From positions 25,653,001 to 25,717,000 of the forward strand of contig NC_060211.1 in the NCBI RefSeq assembly GCF_021130785.1: DNA of 64,000 nt, in the 5' to 3' direction. The position numbers and the translations under genes are program-made. Source of the DNA: Homalodisca vitripennis. Taxonomy: Eukaryota > Arthropoda > Insecta > Hemiptera > Cicadellidae. The notes beneath the pieces were generated by a model that was not told where the DNA came from, did not search any database, and worked only from the letters and a program-made list of their open reading frames with translations. Within the stretch, counting starts at the first letter, position 1; every line of letters starts with the position of its first letter. Positions 49,085-61,586 of the stretch are shown in pieces.

Positions 49085-50050
49085 TTCTATTAAAACTACT
49101 TGTACGTGAGTTAAAACGTAAGTGGGTGAGGTTGCATTAACAAAGTTAGTTTCTTCGTGAGACGTGTACCGACATTTACGTGAATTAAACCATAAGTGGG
49201 CGAGGTTGTATTAACAAAGTTAGTTTCTTCGTGCGACGTGTACCGACATTTACGTGAATTAAACCATAAGTGGGCGAGGTTGCATTAACAAAGTTAGTTT
49301 CTTCGTGCGACGTTGTACCCGACATTTACGTGAATTAAACCATAAGTGGGCGAGGTTGCATTAACAAAGTTAGTTTTTTCGTGCGACGTGTACCGACATT
49401 TACGTGAATTAAACCATAAGTGGGCGAGGTTGCATTAACAAAGTTAGTTTCTTCGTGCGACGTGTACCCGACATTTACGTGAATTAAACCATAAGTGGGC
49501 GAGGTTGCATTAACAAAGTTAGTTTTTTCGTGCGACGTGTACCGACATTTACGTGAATTAAACCATAAGTGGGCGAGGTTGAATTAACAAAGTTAGTTTC
49601 TTCGTGAGACGTGTACCGACATTTACGTGAATTAAACCATAAGTGGGCGAGGTTGCATTAACAAAGTTAGTTTCTTCGTGCGCGACGTGTACGTGTACCG
49701 ACATTTACGTGAATTAAACCATAAAGGTTGAAGTTTCTTCGTGTGCGACGTGTACCGACATTTACTTGAATTAAACCATAAGTGGGTGAGGTTGCATTAA
49801 CAAAGTTAACTTTATCTCACAATGTGTACTGAAATTTACTTGAATTGAACTATAAGTGGGTGAGGTTGCATTAACAAAGTTAGTTTCTTCGTGCGACGTG
49901 TACCGACATTTACGTGAATTAAACCATAAGTGGGTGAGGTTGCATTAACAAAGTTAACTTTATCTCACAATGTGTACTGAAATTTACTTGAATTGAACTA
50001 TAAGTGGGTGAGGTTGCATTAACAAAGATAGCTTCATCGTGATATGTGTA
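49085..50050 (+). repeat. 74 bp satellite array, about 13 copies
   Basis: The landmark agtgggcgagg/agtgggtgagg occurs at 49121, 49195, 49269, 49345, 49419, 49494, 49568, 49642, 49781, 49855, 49929 and 50003. The copy near 49720 has an internal deletion. Toward the right end two unit types alternate: one with agtttcttcgtgcgacg and one with aactttatctcacaatg, giving a 148 bp dimer. Reported short open frames have no meaning here. Confidence 0.93.
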
Positions 50051-50247
50051 CTGACAATTCATCAAGACTCAATCACACCGATTTGAGTGTATCGCGAAGG
50101 TTGGTAATACTGGAAATAGCAGACCTTAAAATATTTTTGAAAACGTTTAGTCGTTCGTTCATATCGCATGGAATGGCACAATGCCTACAGAAAATTATAT
50201 CTTGATAGAAAGACCAGAAATTCAATCTACAACTTCATTATTTGTAA

Positions 50248-50335
50248 ATGTTAAGTCTCTGAAATAGAGGTTGTATTTGTATGAAAGGCATGCTTTGAGA
50301 ATATGATCAGTTGTCTGCTAGGTCAGGGCAATGCA
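50248..50335 (+). repeat. Right copy of direct repeat flanking the 74 bp satellite
   Basis: It starts ttaagtctctgaaatag and ends cagggcaatgc, parallel to 48894-48980. The two copies bracket the 74 bp array, 1.35 kb apart. Confidence 0.55.
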
Positions 50336-53300
50336 AAGTTGCTTTAAACTTTCGTTTCTGAAATAATGCTTTTCATTGTTCAAATTGAAAGCTGTTAGCT
50401 ACATTATTATACGATGAATTTATTTTAAAGTGTTTTTGAAAAGCCCGAGTTGGTTTTATTCAGAGTCACTGGAGTTCAACTCAATCAAAAATATTCCTAC
50501 GAAAATGGACTAAAAATTAGGAAATTGTAATCAAGAATATTTTAGCCTTTAAAAAGAGATATATTTTTATAAGATTAGAGTTTGGGAGAAATAAACTATT
50601 TATTAATTTTTAATGTTAAGGAAAGATGGAAGGTACTGAACGTTAACAGGTTTTCTGAGTGTCTTCGTGTACATTTATAGTTTTAATTTGTACGCGGATC
50701 TAAATTATTATAATAATGCTATCCCTGTGTTTCATATCAACTAGTTATAAAAACACTGAGCATTTTGTTTCGGTATGCAATTGCAATGCACTGACCCAGA
50801 TAAAGCGTTTGTTAGTACACTTCAAGGTCAAAAATTTGCAGCGCTGCCAACCTTTCATAAAATAAACTCAAAACGGTGTGGATACAAACCTGATGAGCTC
50901 CTCATATAAGAGCAGAAGAACTTTTACACCCGGAAGTACCTTTATTGAAGCTCTGAAGAAGGAAATATAATGTCATTTTGCAAAATATATTAAATTGTGT
51001 ATTTAATCATGTGTTAGGTGGACATATGCACCGAGTTGGTTATGAATGGAAGCAAGTAAATACAACAGGTATAGATTATTTATTAATCTCTAAGCGGAAT
51101 TTTTATCCTCAAATTAACCTCATTGTTTGCTGGGTATTAAAACTGTATAACTTCCCCATCCCAGGCTGCTCGCTTTGGTTACTGGCAGTAATGATAAGCA
51201 TCTGCAGATCGAAGAGCTAAGCCATCCTTAATAGTCCAGAAGCTGATAGACGATTTACATTGAATAAACACAAAGCCTGATTTTTTATCGATAAAACAAT
51301 TTGTATCAAGAAAGAAATCGAAATTCAGCAAAGATAATTATTCATCTGATCATATTAATGGTCATTTATCAACTCATTTAAATCCAGCCGACAGATACAT
51401 AAACATAACATTGTCACATAACTAGATAATGAGATTGAAAATAGCCAATTGTCGACCTAGTGTCGATTTTACTTAAGTGCCTGACAGAAGAAATATTTAT
51501 AGTTTCATATATTTAACCCTTTTGGTATTCTCCTAATTCGGACCTCACCAAAACTAATGCGGGTCAGGATAAATATTTTTTTGAGGGAAATTCGTCCATT
51601 GATTGCAAAAATAAAACAGTATGTGTGCTTATAAAATGTTAATCGGTCCTCAGCTCCAAGAAGGACTATAAATTTTATCATTTCTTGACTTATGATGTGA
51701 TATAAAATGTGGAGTAAGATCAAATTATATGTACAAACATAAGAATTTTTGTCTCCATGGGTTTTTATCGATTGACGATTAAGGTCCGATTAGTCTATAT
51801 TTTATTATGGAAAAAAATACAAATGACTAAATTAGTTATTTTTTCGTAAAATTATTGTTGTGTAAAACTAATTGAGAACGTTTTTGTAGGCTATATAGGC
51901 AATCTAAAGTAAGTGGAAAATTCTCTTTTGTTTCATGACGATTCACTGTCATAAATATTCTTAAAGTTTAGTATGCTCCAGGACAACGGCTCATTACAAT
52001 ATTATTAGTAGTCAGGCACTTTCCAGGTTAGCTCGGCTTAAGTTGAAACAGATGTTCCGCGTTTAGATAAATTACTGCTTCGAACGAGGCTTTCAGTGCC
52101 GATATATTAACAAGCGTGATCGTATGACTTAAAACTTGAACCTTGAAATCAGATGAATGTTGCACTCTGGAAGGTTTAAAATAAAATAAAACTTGCTCAA
52201 TTATATAAAAACAATAAATTTAAATACGAAATTTTTGGCCCCGGTAATAATTATTATAATAAAAGACCATCAGAGAACTTCGTCGCCGGGAAATTAAAGA
52301 CAGAGCGGTGACTTGGAAAACTTTTCCTGCAGAATTTGACAAATTGTACAACTTATTAAAGAAGGGGAGAACAAATGGCCGTAATTATAATCCAAATCCC
52401 GGCACAAGACCATTTTACTCCAATAACTGTAGGGTGTCCCCGAGGTGGCTGGAGGTATAAATTATACATGCACAAGGGCGGATATCCATCTACGTGTTGT
52501 ACGCATGTACAAAATATTGTAATATTATTTGGTGATGGCATTTAATGAGAAATTATAAAAAAGTAAATAATGTAGCTTCTGTAAAGTGAGGTAGCTCAAA
52601 GAATGTTTCGCAATTCCAAGAAATTAAAAAAAATGTTAAAACAACGGAATGGAAAACCAAACCGTTGTTATGGTTGTACAGTTGTTATAAACAACTGTAA
52701 CAGTGATCGACCTCTACAAGCATCCATCTCTGGTGAACCCACCATACAACTGTCGTACTTAAAACTAAAGAGTGATCATTTAGTCGCGAAATGTAGACAC
52801 CATTGAAATGGATACTAGCAACAATAAGTTTGTAGTATTGTTGAGTTTACCACTTTGTAAACATGACGTTTTTTCCAGAGCAACGGGTTTTTATTGTTGA
52901 ACGGTATTTATCAAACCGGTCATATGCATATGTGTTGTCAACGAATATCGTGAGAATATTATGTAAGTTAATTGTGTAGGCTTATAATGATTAAAGTTAG
53001 TAAAATATATTTTGGTTTACTTGATTATATTTTTACTACTCGATTACCATTTTGACGTTTGGCATGAACACTCTGTATATTCTCATCCCTATTCTACCAG
53101 TTTCGCTCAATTTTATTTAAAAAATCCGTAACAAAATATAAACACAAGTAAACTGGATTCTATATTCTTTCTCTAAACACGCAATATACGTATGTACCTA
53201 GAGTCAAAAAGTGTGGACTGTTATATTTAACAAAGAAATAATTTTTAATATACTTGTGCTATTGAACATAGTTCAGGTTTTGGAAGGAAAAATAACAGGC

Positions 53301-53864
53301 CTACTGTAAATTTCGTTTAAAAATAAGCTATATCGGTGACCATAGTGACTGCTACAGCAGATTATTATTCTTTTAAACAAAAACACGATTGAACTACACA
53401 CAATGTTAGTACACTACATGCAGTTACTATATTATCAATCTGGTATTGGATTTGTACATTAACTTAATCTTTCATTTATTACCTCTAGCCCAAGAATATG
53501 TCACATAGCTCAACAAATTAACATCTTCCTTTAAGAAATTAGTAGTCGTGTAATTTCAAATGATAACTGTAAATATTCTATGAACGCTGTCTTTAATAAC
53601 AGTCATGTAATTGATTGCCGAAGAGATTTTTGTAAAACGAGTTTATATCTACGTTATTACAGTCATATTTTTAATTAGTGGAATTTTTTCAACTAGACTG
53701 CTCATGATCTATTCTTAAAACTACTTAAAGTCTACACAAAGTAGTAGTAACTTAAAACTACTTGCATGTTTGTGATTTGGATGCGTTCATGATTTCATGA
53801 TAATTCTACTTTTTATTTTGTTCTCGTAGGACAAGAAGCTTATAAATTGCACTTAGTCCTGTAA
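50336..53864. other. AT-rich intergenic DNA
   Basis: A ctgatgagctc...gagc hairpin lies near 50891. Open frames at 50978-51220, 51505-51723, 52356-52541 and 52603-52806 lack recognisable motifs. No gene or RNA can be supported. Confidence 0.4.
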
Positions 53865-54350
53865 GAACCTTTGCGCTGATTCCGGAGTGACAGGATATTC
53901 AGGATGGGTAAGGTTAGGGAGTAGGGGCCGCCTCCTATCGAGATATCGAGGAAGAATTAGGGCACTACATCTCAAAGTCATGTCTCCCCGGAAGAAGGGG
54001 AGGCCAGCTCTGAACCCAGCCTCTCCAGTCAAAGTAGGCAGGGGGTGGCGCACCCTTGTTGAGGCTAGCAAGAACCTCTGAGGTTAGGGAACAAACCCCA
54101 CCAACTCCAACAGTCATCTCCCACAGTAGACTGGACCTATCGAATTGCCCATGAACCCCAGAATCTCGACATTAAGGTTAGTGATGTGCCGTTCCTGGAC
54201 ATCCACAAGGTTGCCCAGATTTAAGTGACACATCGGTTTTTGCTGTGTCCAGCGGTGGGTTCAACTGGAAGGTATAAACCAGCAGGTGATCCCTTCTGGG
54301 TAATAATATGCTACTAGGTGTCGAAAGGGATTCACGTCTCAACGTGTAAA
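53865..54350 (+). repeat. GC-richer segment, probable interspersed element fragment
   Basis: About 480 bases stand out from the AT-rich surroundings in G+C. The plus-strand frame 53887-54081 is basic (LHLKVMSPRKKGRPALNPAS and onward to a stop after KNL). A second frame downstream reads like HEPQNLDIKVSDVPFLDIHK. Both look more like decayed coding sequence than random DNA, and may come from the 5' part or ORF1 of a retroelement. No family was recognised. No tail or terminal repeat is visible. Confidence 0.4.
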
Positions 54351-57300
54351 TAATTATACTTTGCGATGGTTAAAGCTCAATAAGAAAATAAGTCTTCCAA
54401 ACATTGTTTAGCACTTTTTCACAGAGTGTTGAAAATGAAGCACATTGTAATGTGATGAAGGTACATTATTGTGATAAAAATATAATAGAAGAGGATATAA
54501 TTTTTTCGATCTGAATTGTTTGTTATTGTAATGTTGGTTTACTAGATAACAATGCTATTATTGCAAAATACTTGCCATCAAAACAATTCCGTTACGGCCC
54601 ATAAAACACAAAAGAATGACGCATAAGTGTATCTTTACGTTTCAGCGAATTTAATAGATTTTAAATTCAATTCATGAATGGCGTTGAGATTAATGTTGGG
54701 TTCCGCGAGTGGGTGGGGGGGGAGGAGGGGGGGGGCTTGTAATTGTTAATTGTTTGCCGGTTGTTAGGGAGACACAACAGGCTGTAGCCTCGGGGGACGT
54801 TATTAATCTGGAACTTGCGGCAAACCGCTGTTCACAAGAAAACAATTAGTTGTTTGCAGAACAATATTTTCCATACAAGCGCCGTCGTCCGCCTGGGACT
54901 GCCCATGTTGTGTGCTTCTAGGAAGTCACGGTTATTTTACTCTCCATCCAATACATTGATTAGAATTTTACAAACCGGAGAGTGAATTAGAATTGTGTTC
55001 CAATTTTACTGCTTTAATGAATTTGTGGAGCATTAATGAGTGTAAAACATATTATGTTGGCGCTGCGGCATGCTGACGTGGGCGTGTATTCCTTAGCGTA
55101 GCAAAATATCCTGAGCAAAATTCTGAATTAATCACAATCTTAGCTAATAGTGGTCATATTATAAGCGAACTAAAAATAAATATTTTTGTACTGTTTGACA
55201 TTATTGGTTGTAATTTCTGAATTATAATGATTTTGAGTTTAATGATAGATCTTTTTAAGGAGATTTTTTCACCGTTTGAATGCAAGTTTGAATGTTGATA
55301 CGTTCAAGCATGTGGAAAGGTATTTGTCCAGAGTGAACACCGGAGTGATTCACGTTCAAAATTTTGCTGTCGGCCTATTTTACGTTTCCACAGATTCTTA
55401 GCTGAGCGGACATTTCTAAAATAAATTTACGGCTCATTGAACAGTGAACTTCAAGAGTTGGATAGATGGAGTCCTACTGACGTTCAATAAAAACATTCTC
55501 ATCGCTAGACATAAGTTTTTAAAGTTTCATTTTTGAACGTATAAACTATTTTATAAACAAGCTGTTCGACGTTTCTTACAATATGTTGCATACTTACGGA
55601 TCAATTCTTTGTTTAGGAAAGGATGAGTTAGCTAACCTGAAAAACAAACCATTATTACTTTTTACGTTAATGTAGAGACGAAAGCAAATTAAACTAAAAC
55701 AAACATGTGCATTTATGATTGTATTCAATACATTTTTTACCTAACATGTGTTTAATGTTGAATTTGCTTACTAACAGGTATTCTCGGACAGCGTCATGTT
55801 TAGCCTACGTCTTCGGTGATTAGCATGGGTTACTATTATTGAATTATGTTTGCAGCCGAATCTGATAAAAAAAACAAATTATGTATTCGAAGATAAGATA
55901 TTAAAAGCAGTTTATTATATTTCAGTATGGACATTGACTATTAGTAATCGTGTGATGTTTTTAGTAAATAACTAAGTTTTACAAATATGTACAGCTCACT
56001 TTTATATTGCCTTGTGTATATGTCTAGTTAATCCTTGTCACAAGATTCTACATCCATGTAAAGTTGCTCAGCACTGATGTGGGACGAAGTAAACTCTAGT
56101 TGTCATTCTTTTCATGCCACGAAAGTGGTATTATTATAGGCTAGGATCCTGGATCTGTTCCAAAAGTTAAGTTCTGTAGTTAACAGCATCATCTATTCAT
56201 CGTGAGAAGTTTGGCTTGGAATGTGATTTTTCTCAACTGTGATTAGTGACAGTGATATCATGATGGCACGAGAACAATAATAAGTCTTCATAACACTCAT
56301 GATGAGAGATTAGCAAGCGTAACAATTAGAAAAATCCAAAACCAACATCTAACATCATAATACTGTGATTGAAGAAACATTTCCTTCCATCTAGAATTGT
56401 ACAAGAAACCTTTGTTAGAAACGATATACTCATAACTTAACTAATGCCATTGATTGCCTTTCAATTGAACCCTTCCAATTTTAATAGAATATCGACGGAA
56501 AGATTAGTAGAGAGTTATTAATCTGTGGTTTATGTTTAAAGAGAAGTCTGGGCCATCATGAATAGTCAAAATGCTCGAGTCAAGTTTATCCCTTCCAAGG
56601 CAGACTTGATCAAGACGCCTTGTTGATTTCACGCTCCCCTCTTTAGCCTATACATACTAAACACCCTATCTTGATGGTAATCGGCTCTAGATGGCCATAG
56701 TTCGAGATAAGAACGATTCATATTTAAGGATTACAATCAATAACAAATCTATGATTTCAATTTTCACTTTATCGTACTGAATACTATTACTAACAGTTAA
56801 ATATTACAGTTTTCCAAGCATTTAATGTGAGGCTTATCAATGGGGAATTAGTACCTGCGTCAATAATACCTCGGAAAATTTGGAATGCTATTGCTTAAAA
56901 TTGAATCTGCATTTTTGCCATTTACAAATTGCTCAAGTGAGGCTCTTACTCATTCATCACTCTACAATAATCCTCCCACTGGCTAATTGCCATAGACAGT
57001 ATAATTATGAAGATGATTTATTTTTTACCACACACCAAAGCTTGTAAAGAATACGGGTCGGGTAGCGTTTCCGTCTAACTAATGATTTCGGCAAAGAGTG
57101 TTCAATGCGTTGGCACCACCCTAGACCCTAGCACCCTCGCAGTTATGGCGACGAAAAGAATATCCCTCAAGATAGTGTCTATGATTAACAGGATGCAAAT
57201 CTGGAGGATCTGATAGAAAATACCGAGTAAGCAATCAGATATTAGAATTAGAAACTGTTGTTGAAAAAATTTGAGAAAGCATTATTGATGGCTGAGTTAG

Positions 57301-57539
57301 AGATAGCAAAGGTCCAAACTCTGTTTATAACACTTTATTTTTTATCAATACCATAGTCTTCGTATTGTATCATGTCTCCCCATTATTCTATTCGATCCTT
57401 CTTCTTGAAATTCCTTGCATATGCTAGTAGCCCACGAGGACTAACAGTCATAATACGGTTTAAAAGTTAATTAGCCTCTCATTTATAAAAGAAATAAATA
57501 CAATAAAAAAGAAAATCCTTCTTCTTTTATGACTTTCAT
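54351..57539. other. Intergenic DNA, partly of balanced composition
   Basis: A G-rich run lies at 54709-54736 (two tracts of eight to nine Gs split by agga). The stretch 54740-55110 has balanced composition, with caagcgccgtcgtccgcctg and similar strings but no open frame. After that it is AT-rich, and no gene was recognised. Confidence 0.4.
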
Positions 57540-57715
57540 GTATACAGAGTGAAGGAAACAGGATTTTCCCCGACATTTGCCATCGTTCAGTGATAAAAAA
57601 AATCAGTAACACTAAGTTTCGAGATCTGCAATCTGATCTCTTCTTCAGGTTGATTCATAATTAAAAACTAGGTTAAAATAAACAAATGATACCAGAGCGT
57701 TGTAACACACGCAAG
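57540..57715 (-). repeat. Hammerhead-like repeat family, copy 1
   Basis: On the minus strand it reads, upstream, acgctctggtatcat and ttattttaacctag; then the core ctgaagaa, stem gagatc / loop agattgca / stem gatctc, then gaaac (57616-57648); then tagtgttactgatt and, at the end, gtttccttcactctgtata. The core order ctganga, stem, gaaac is that of hammerhead ribozymes, though one unpaired A lies before the stem. Penelope-like elements are known to carry hammerheads; no such RT was seen nearby. Confidence 0.5.
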
Positions 57716-58559
57716 TCAGGAATCACAACCACTATGTTGTGTGTCAACTTCACTAACTATAAAACATACAATTAATAAAAAAACTATAACAACAGCAATT
57801 ATCAAAACTGAACTACAGAAGGCAGGTTACAATAGGTCTGCATTCGCCAACCAACCACCTAAGACTCACAGAGTGGTTAAAAGGCTATTGCTACCAGTAA
57901 TATATTATTATTTCAAGCAATAAAATAATAAGCAGATTTGCTCCATAAACGTTTATTTTTACACAAAAAGTGTTTGTAAAAATAATGACATCAGCAAAGT
58001 ACCCAGATATTTAGGTCAGTACACAGAATACTCGTGTGCCCTGTAGAGTGGTGTTTTGCAGCGGCTAATATTTGTTTGCCAAAGAGGGGCGGGAGGGTTT
58101 TCTAGAGCTGTTCACACATTTACGCTTCAGATTGCACAAAATCACAAAGCTTTTGATTGTTACTTTGTTATCACTAATAGTAAATACGAATTCACGAGTA
58201 TTTGGTTAAATGTAAGTGTTTTGTATAGTTTATGGGGCCATGTTCTGTCGCTCGTAATCCAAAAGTGAACTTGTTTGAGACACGTTTATAAAATAATACT
58301 CTTGTTATTTCTTTATATAGAGTTTATTACTATCCAGAAAATAATACTTGTACACTTTGGTGTACGCAATGTGGTACGTAATTTGTTTTACCACTCTTAC
58401 TTATTTTTAAGCTACTGATAACTGTACACAATTTCAAGAACCACACATTAGGCTGTCAGTGAATTAGTGTGTGATTTGCCAAATTATATTTTTAAATTCA
58501 TAGAGAAATTTATCTTGAGACACAAATCGACCTTGGTTTAAGTGGTTTTCAAAATGGAT

Positions 58560-58725
58560 GGGTGCCAAAAGATATGAAATGGTATCATTCAGTGATACAA
58601 TACAATCAGTAACACTAAATTTCGAGATCTGCAATCTGATCTCTTCTTCAGATAAATGACTAAAGTAATGCATGACTAAACTCTAGGTTAAAATAAATAA
58701 AACATACCAGAGCGCTGCGAACCTC
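58560..58725 (-). repeat. Hammerhead-like repeat family, copy 2
   Basis: Almost identical to copy 1 in the core (58619-58651) except gaaat in place of gaaac. It shares gcgctctggtatg, ttattttaacctag and tagtgttactgatt with copy 1, in the same orientation 1 kb away. Confidence 0.55.
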
Positions 58726-59680
58726 TATTCTGTGAGTTCTATTTGGTTGGTCGTTGATTGCAGACCTATTGTAACTTGTATTTGTCAACATATACAAGGG
58801 ATCATAAATATTAGGAAGTGGTTAGGAATTGGCCTTCAGTAATAGATTTTTGTATTTTAAAACTGTTTCTTCAACGCTAATTGCGTCGGCATTCTTTGAA
58901 TTTTAGATGACTTCAAATAATAGTTTGAGAATTTTAAAACTTATTCGCCATTGCATAGGTAAAGGAATCTGAAACGTGTGTACAATCACATGTGTATTTA
59001 CCTGTTTTGAAGTAGGGTTCACTTTAGACTGATATGCTATAAAGAGTTTAGTTACTTGATTTGATGTCAATTTTAGAACCGACAGAAAATAATCTGTTCA
59101 GGACATTTTATAGAATCTGTTAAGATATAAAAGCGTGTTTTTATAATTTGTTTTAGGATGAATATAGGTAGATTTATAAAGAATGTAAATTAAACCATAT
59201 TTAGTTTAATTTGCAATAAAAAATGGTGTTGGATACAAAATAAATATAGTATAGATAAATCAATATAACGTTACACGACAATTATTGTATAGTACCATAT
59301 AGTCAGCATTATATAATCGTAACATAACGTTAGCACCATTAATAATAATTATTATAATAAAATAGAAATAATATTAGTAAATTCAGGAGTCCATATTGAA
59401 TAACTATAATGAGGTAAATATAATAACTTTTTGCATCATAATAGAAGTTTAAGTTTGGACTAAATAGCCAGGGGGAACTTTCTCTCCGCCGTGAGGTAAG
59501 AAAGAACCGCGGCAGCAGCAGACCACATAAAGCAGATCGCTGTAAAATGTGTGAACCATTCCGCCAGTAATGGGTTGCAAAGCGAGGGAAAACACAACTT
59601 TTTCGTCCAAAACGGTTAAAGAGTAACTGACTGTAACGCATAACTCGGAACTTGGCAGTTTTTGCGTTCCAGATTCCGAC

Positions 59681-59712
59681 CTATAAATATAAGTTCCACA
59701 TACGGGCGTCAC
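59681..59712 (+). promoter_or_regulatory. Possible TATA-type core promoter
   Basis: ctataaatata at 59681-59691 lies about 27 bases before gcgtcactg, which is close to an insect initiator. The surrounding 59450-59730 is unusually balanced in composition and contains several CpGs. A donor-like ataag|gtaatt follows near 59857. No coding exon was found, and minus-strand open frames through the same DNA argue nothing either way. Confidence 0.2.
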
Positions 59713-60429
59713 TGCGGCGCCAAATTACAAAACAACTAACTTTTGATTTTGACAGTTGAAAACAAAAGGAAGCACTCGCATATCGCTTCCCACATTTGAT
59801 TGATTTATAACAGTTTACAGCATTTAAATGGTTACCATTACGTGCTTTGTAATAAGGTAATTAAAAAGTCTACAAGGAAATTATATTTCCTCTTTATAAA
59901 CGCAAACGTAAATAAGCCTCTGAATAACACTGTTTCTGTTACACTCACACAGCGCTGCTGAGGTGCACTTGTTCACACTGACCGACCTGTTAATGTTTGT
60001 GTTTGTGTAATCTGGCATGTTTGTGTTTTATCAGTGGTTTTAATATGAGGTGAGATCAAACTCTGGTTAACTCACACTTAGTGTTTTAGGCTGAGTATAA
60101 GAGCTGTTATATTTGTCTAAGGTCAATCTCATACTTTACAAAGGTTTGAATTTTACTTGAATTAAATATATTTTACTAAAAAAATTGTTAATAATAGTTT
60201 TTGAATAAACCTAAGTCTACTGTTATGATTACCAAAATAACTTGTATAGAAACTCAGAATCATTGGTGCGTTTAGAAAAAGTGACTATAACTTAGATATT
60301 GTTAATGAAAGGAGCTGTACATTTTCAATGGTACAGTTATACACGAAATGAGTACCAATACGTTTCGAGATCTCGAATATTATATTTTCCAAAAGGGGAT
60401 AATTACCCTAACGCGTAACTATAATCTAG

Positions 60430-60635
60430 GATGGAATAAACAATTTGAGAAACCTGACTTTTGTTTGTCATAACGCTTTCGTATTTTAACCGAGATTTTA
60501 GTTAAAGTTGTCATCCACCTGAGGAAGAGATCAGATTCCAGATCTCGAAACGCAGTATTAATGATTTCTTATATGATTTTACGATGTCAAATTTCCAGAA
60601 AGAATTATGTTTCCTTCACAATCCTTACATCGAAA
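60430..60635 (+). repeat. Hammerhead-like repeat family, copy 3
   Basis: Opposite orientation to copies 1 and 2. Core ctgagga, a, gagatc / agattcca / gatctc, gaaac at 60519-60551. Upstream it has aacgctttcgtattttaacc, and downstream cagtattaatgatt and gtttccttcac. The stem is kept while the loop and flanks have diverged. A partial inverted piece cgtttcgagatctcgaa lies at 60361-60377. Confidence 0.5.
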
Positions 60636-61554
60636 AAGACTTTAAACAATATATATATAGTTGATATTCATAAAACGATCATAAATTAGATATTACTCGC
60701 TGGTATATCCAGACAAACTGACTATAAATGTGTTATTAATATTTTCAAACCAACTAATAATAACTTAGCTGTTATTGATGTCAAAAGCTAACATTCTGTT
60801 TATTTTTTAATTTTTAGATGAACATAATGAAGAGATATACTACGATGTCCGCATCAGAGATCTATAGACATCTGATCTTAAATATAGGCAACTGTTTTAC
60901 ATGAACATCTAAAAACACCAAAAATAAAATATATTTAACGTCTAAAAAAATATAAAAATGGAAAACTAAAAAAAATATGCTATCTAATAAAGTACAGAAT
61001 GACTTTAAAGAACCTCAAGTTTAGCTTCACAACGGAAAAGCATGATATGAATACGTTTTTGATGAAGCGATTAGAATATTTTTGCTTAGAACACTTCGTA
61101 AATCTGCTGCGGAAAATAAATATGGTAGCCTAAGTTATGGATCCGGTTTGAAAGTTGTGTTTGCTTAGCAACTGAAGAAATGTTATGTCGATATTCTAAA
61201 CAATTAATAATGAATATAGCCTTCTATACCATAATTAATTGTTATAAATAACTGTTTAATGAAGGAAAATAATCCATTCTTTCGATTTAAGAACCCTGAA
61301 AGTAAGTTATGTTTGCAATAAATTCCATAATAAAATCTGTCTAAAACTAGGTTATCAATCTTATTCAGACTTTCTTTTGCAGTTTCAATTTAAAATAATT
61401 ACTTTATTTAAATTTGATACTCATCAATGTTCACTAAAGCAATTTTAGATATTTTTTTCACAAAAAAAGTAACTACAGAAACTACAGAACTAAGTAACAA
61501 CAGAAACACTTTATAAATTTCACTAAAGAAAGTAAATTATATTACAATAAACAA

Positions 61555-61586
61555 ATATATATATATATATATATATACATATATAT
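61555..61586. repeat. (AT)n microsatellite abutting the 184 bp satellite
   Basis: An AT run with a single interruption (tacat) ends exactly where the satellite begins (ggcgtacatg). Confidence 0.9.

Larger units (their letters stand above)
57716..61554. other. Remaining intergenic DNA of the 57.7-61.5 kb interval
   Basis: Apart from copies 2 and 3 of the repeat family above and a possible promoter at 59681-59712, only AT-rich sequence is seen. No open frame has a recognisable motif. Confidence 0.4.

Noticed and set aside
50888..50925. Hammerhead ribozyme at ctgatgagctc...gagc
   Set aside because: The stem is followed by agaag and not by the required GAAA, and no matching stems I and III were found.
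59339..59712. Two overlapping minus-strand open frames of 87 and 100 codons
   Set aside because: No domain, no codon pattern and no splice context. The balanced base composition there alone can explain the lack of stops.
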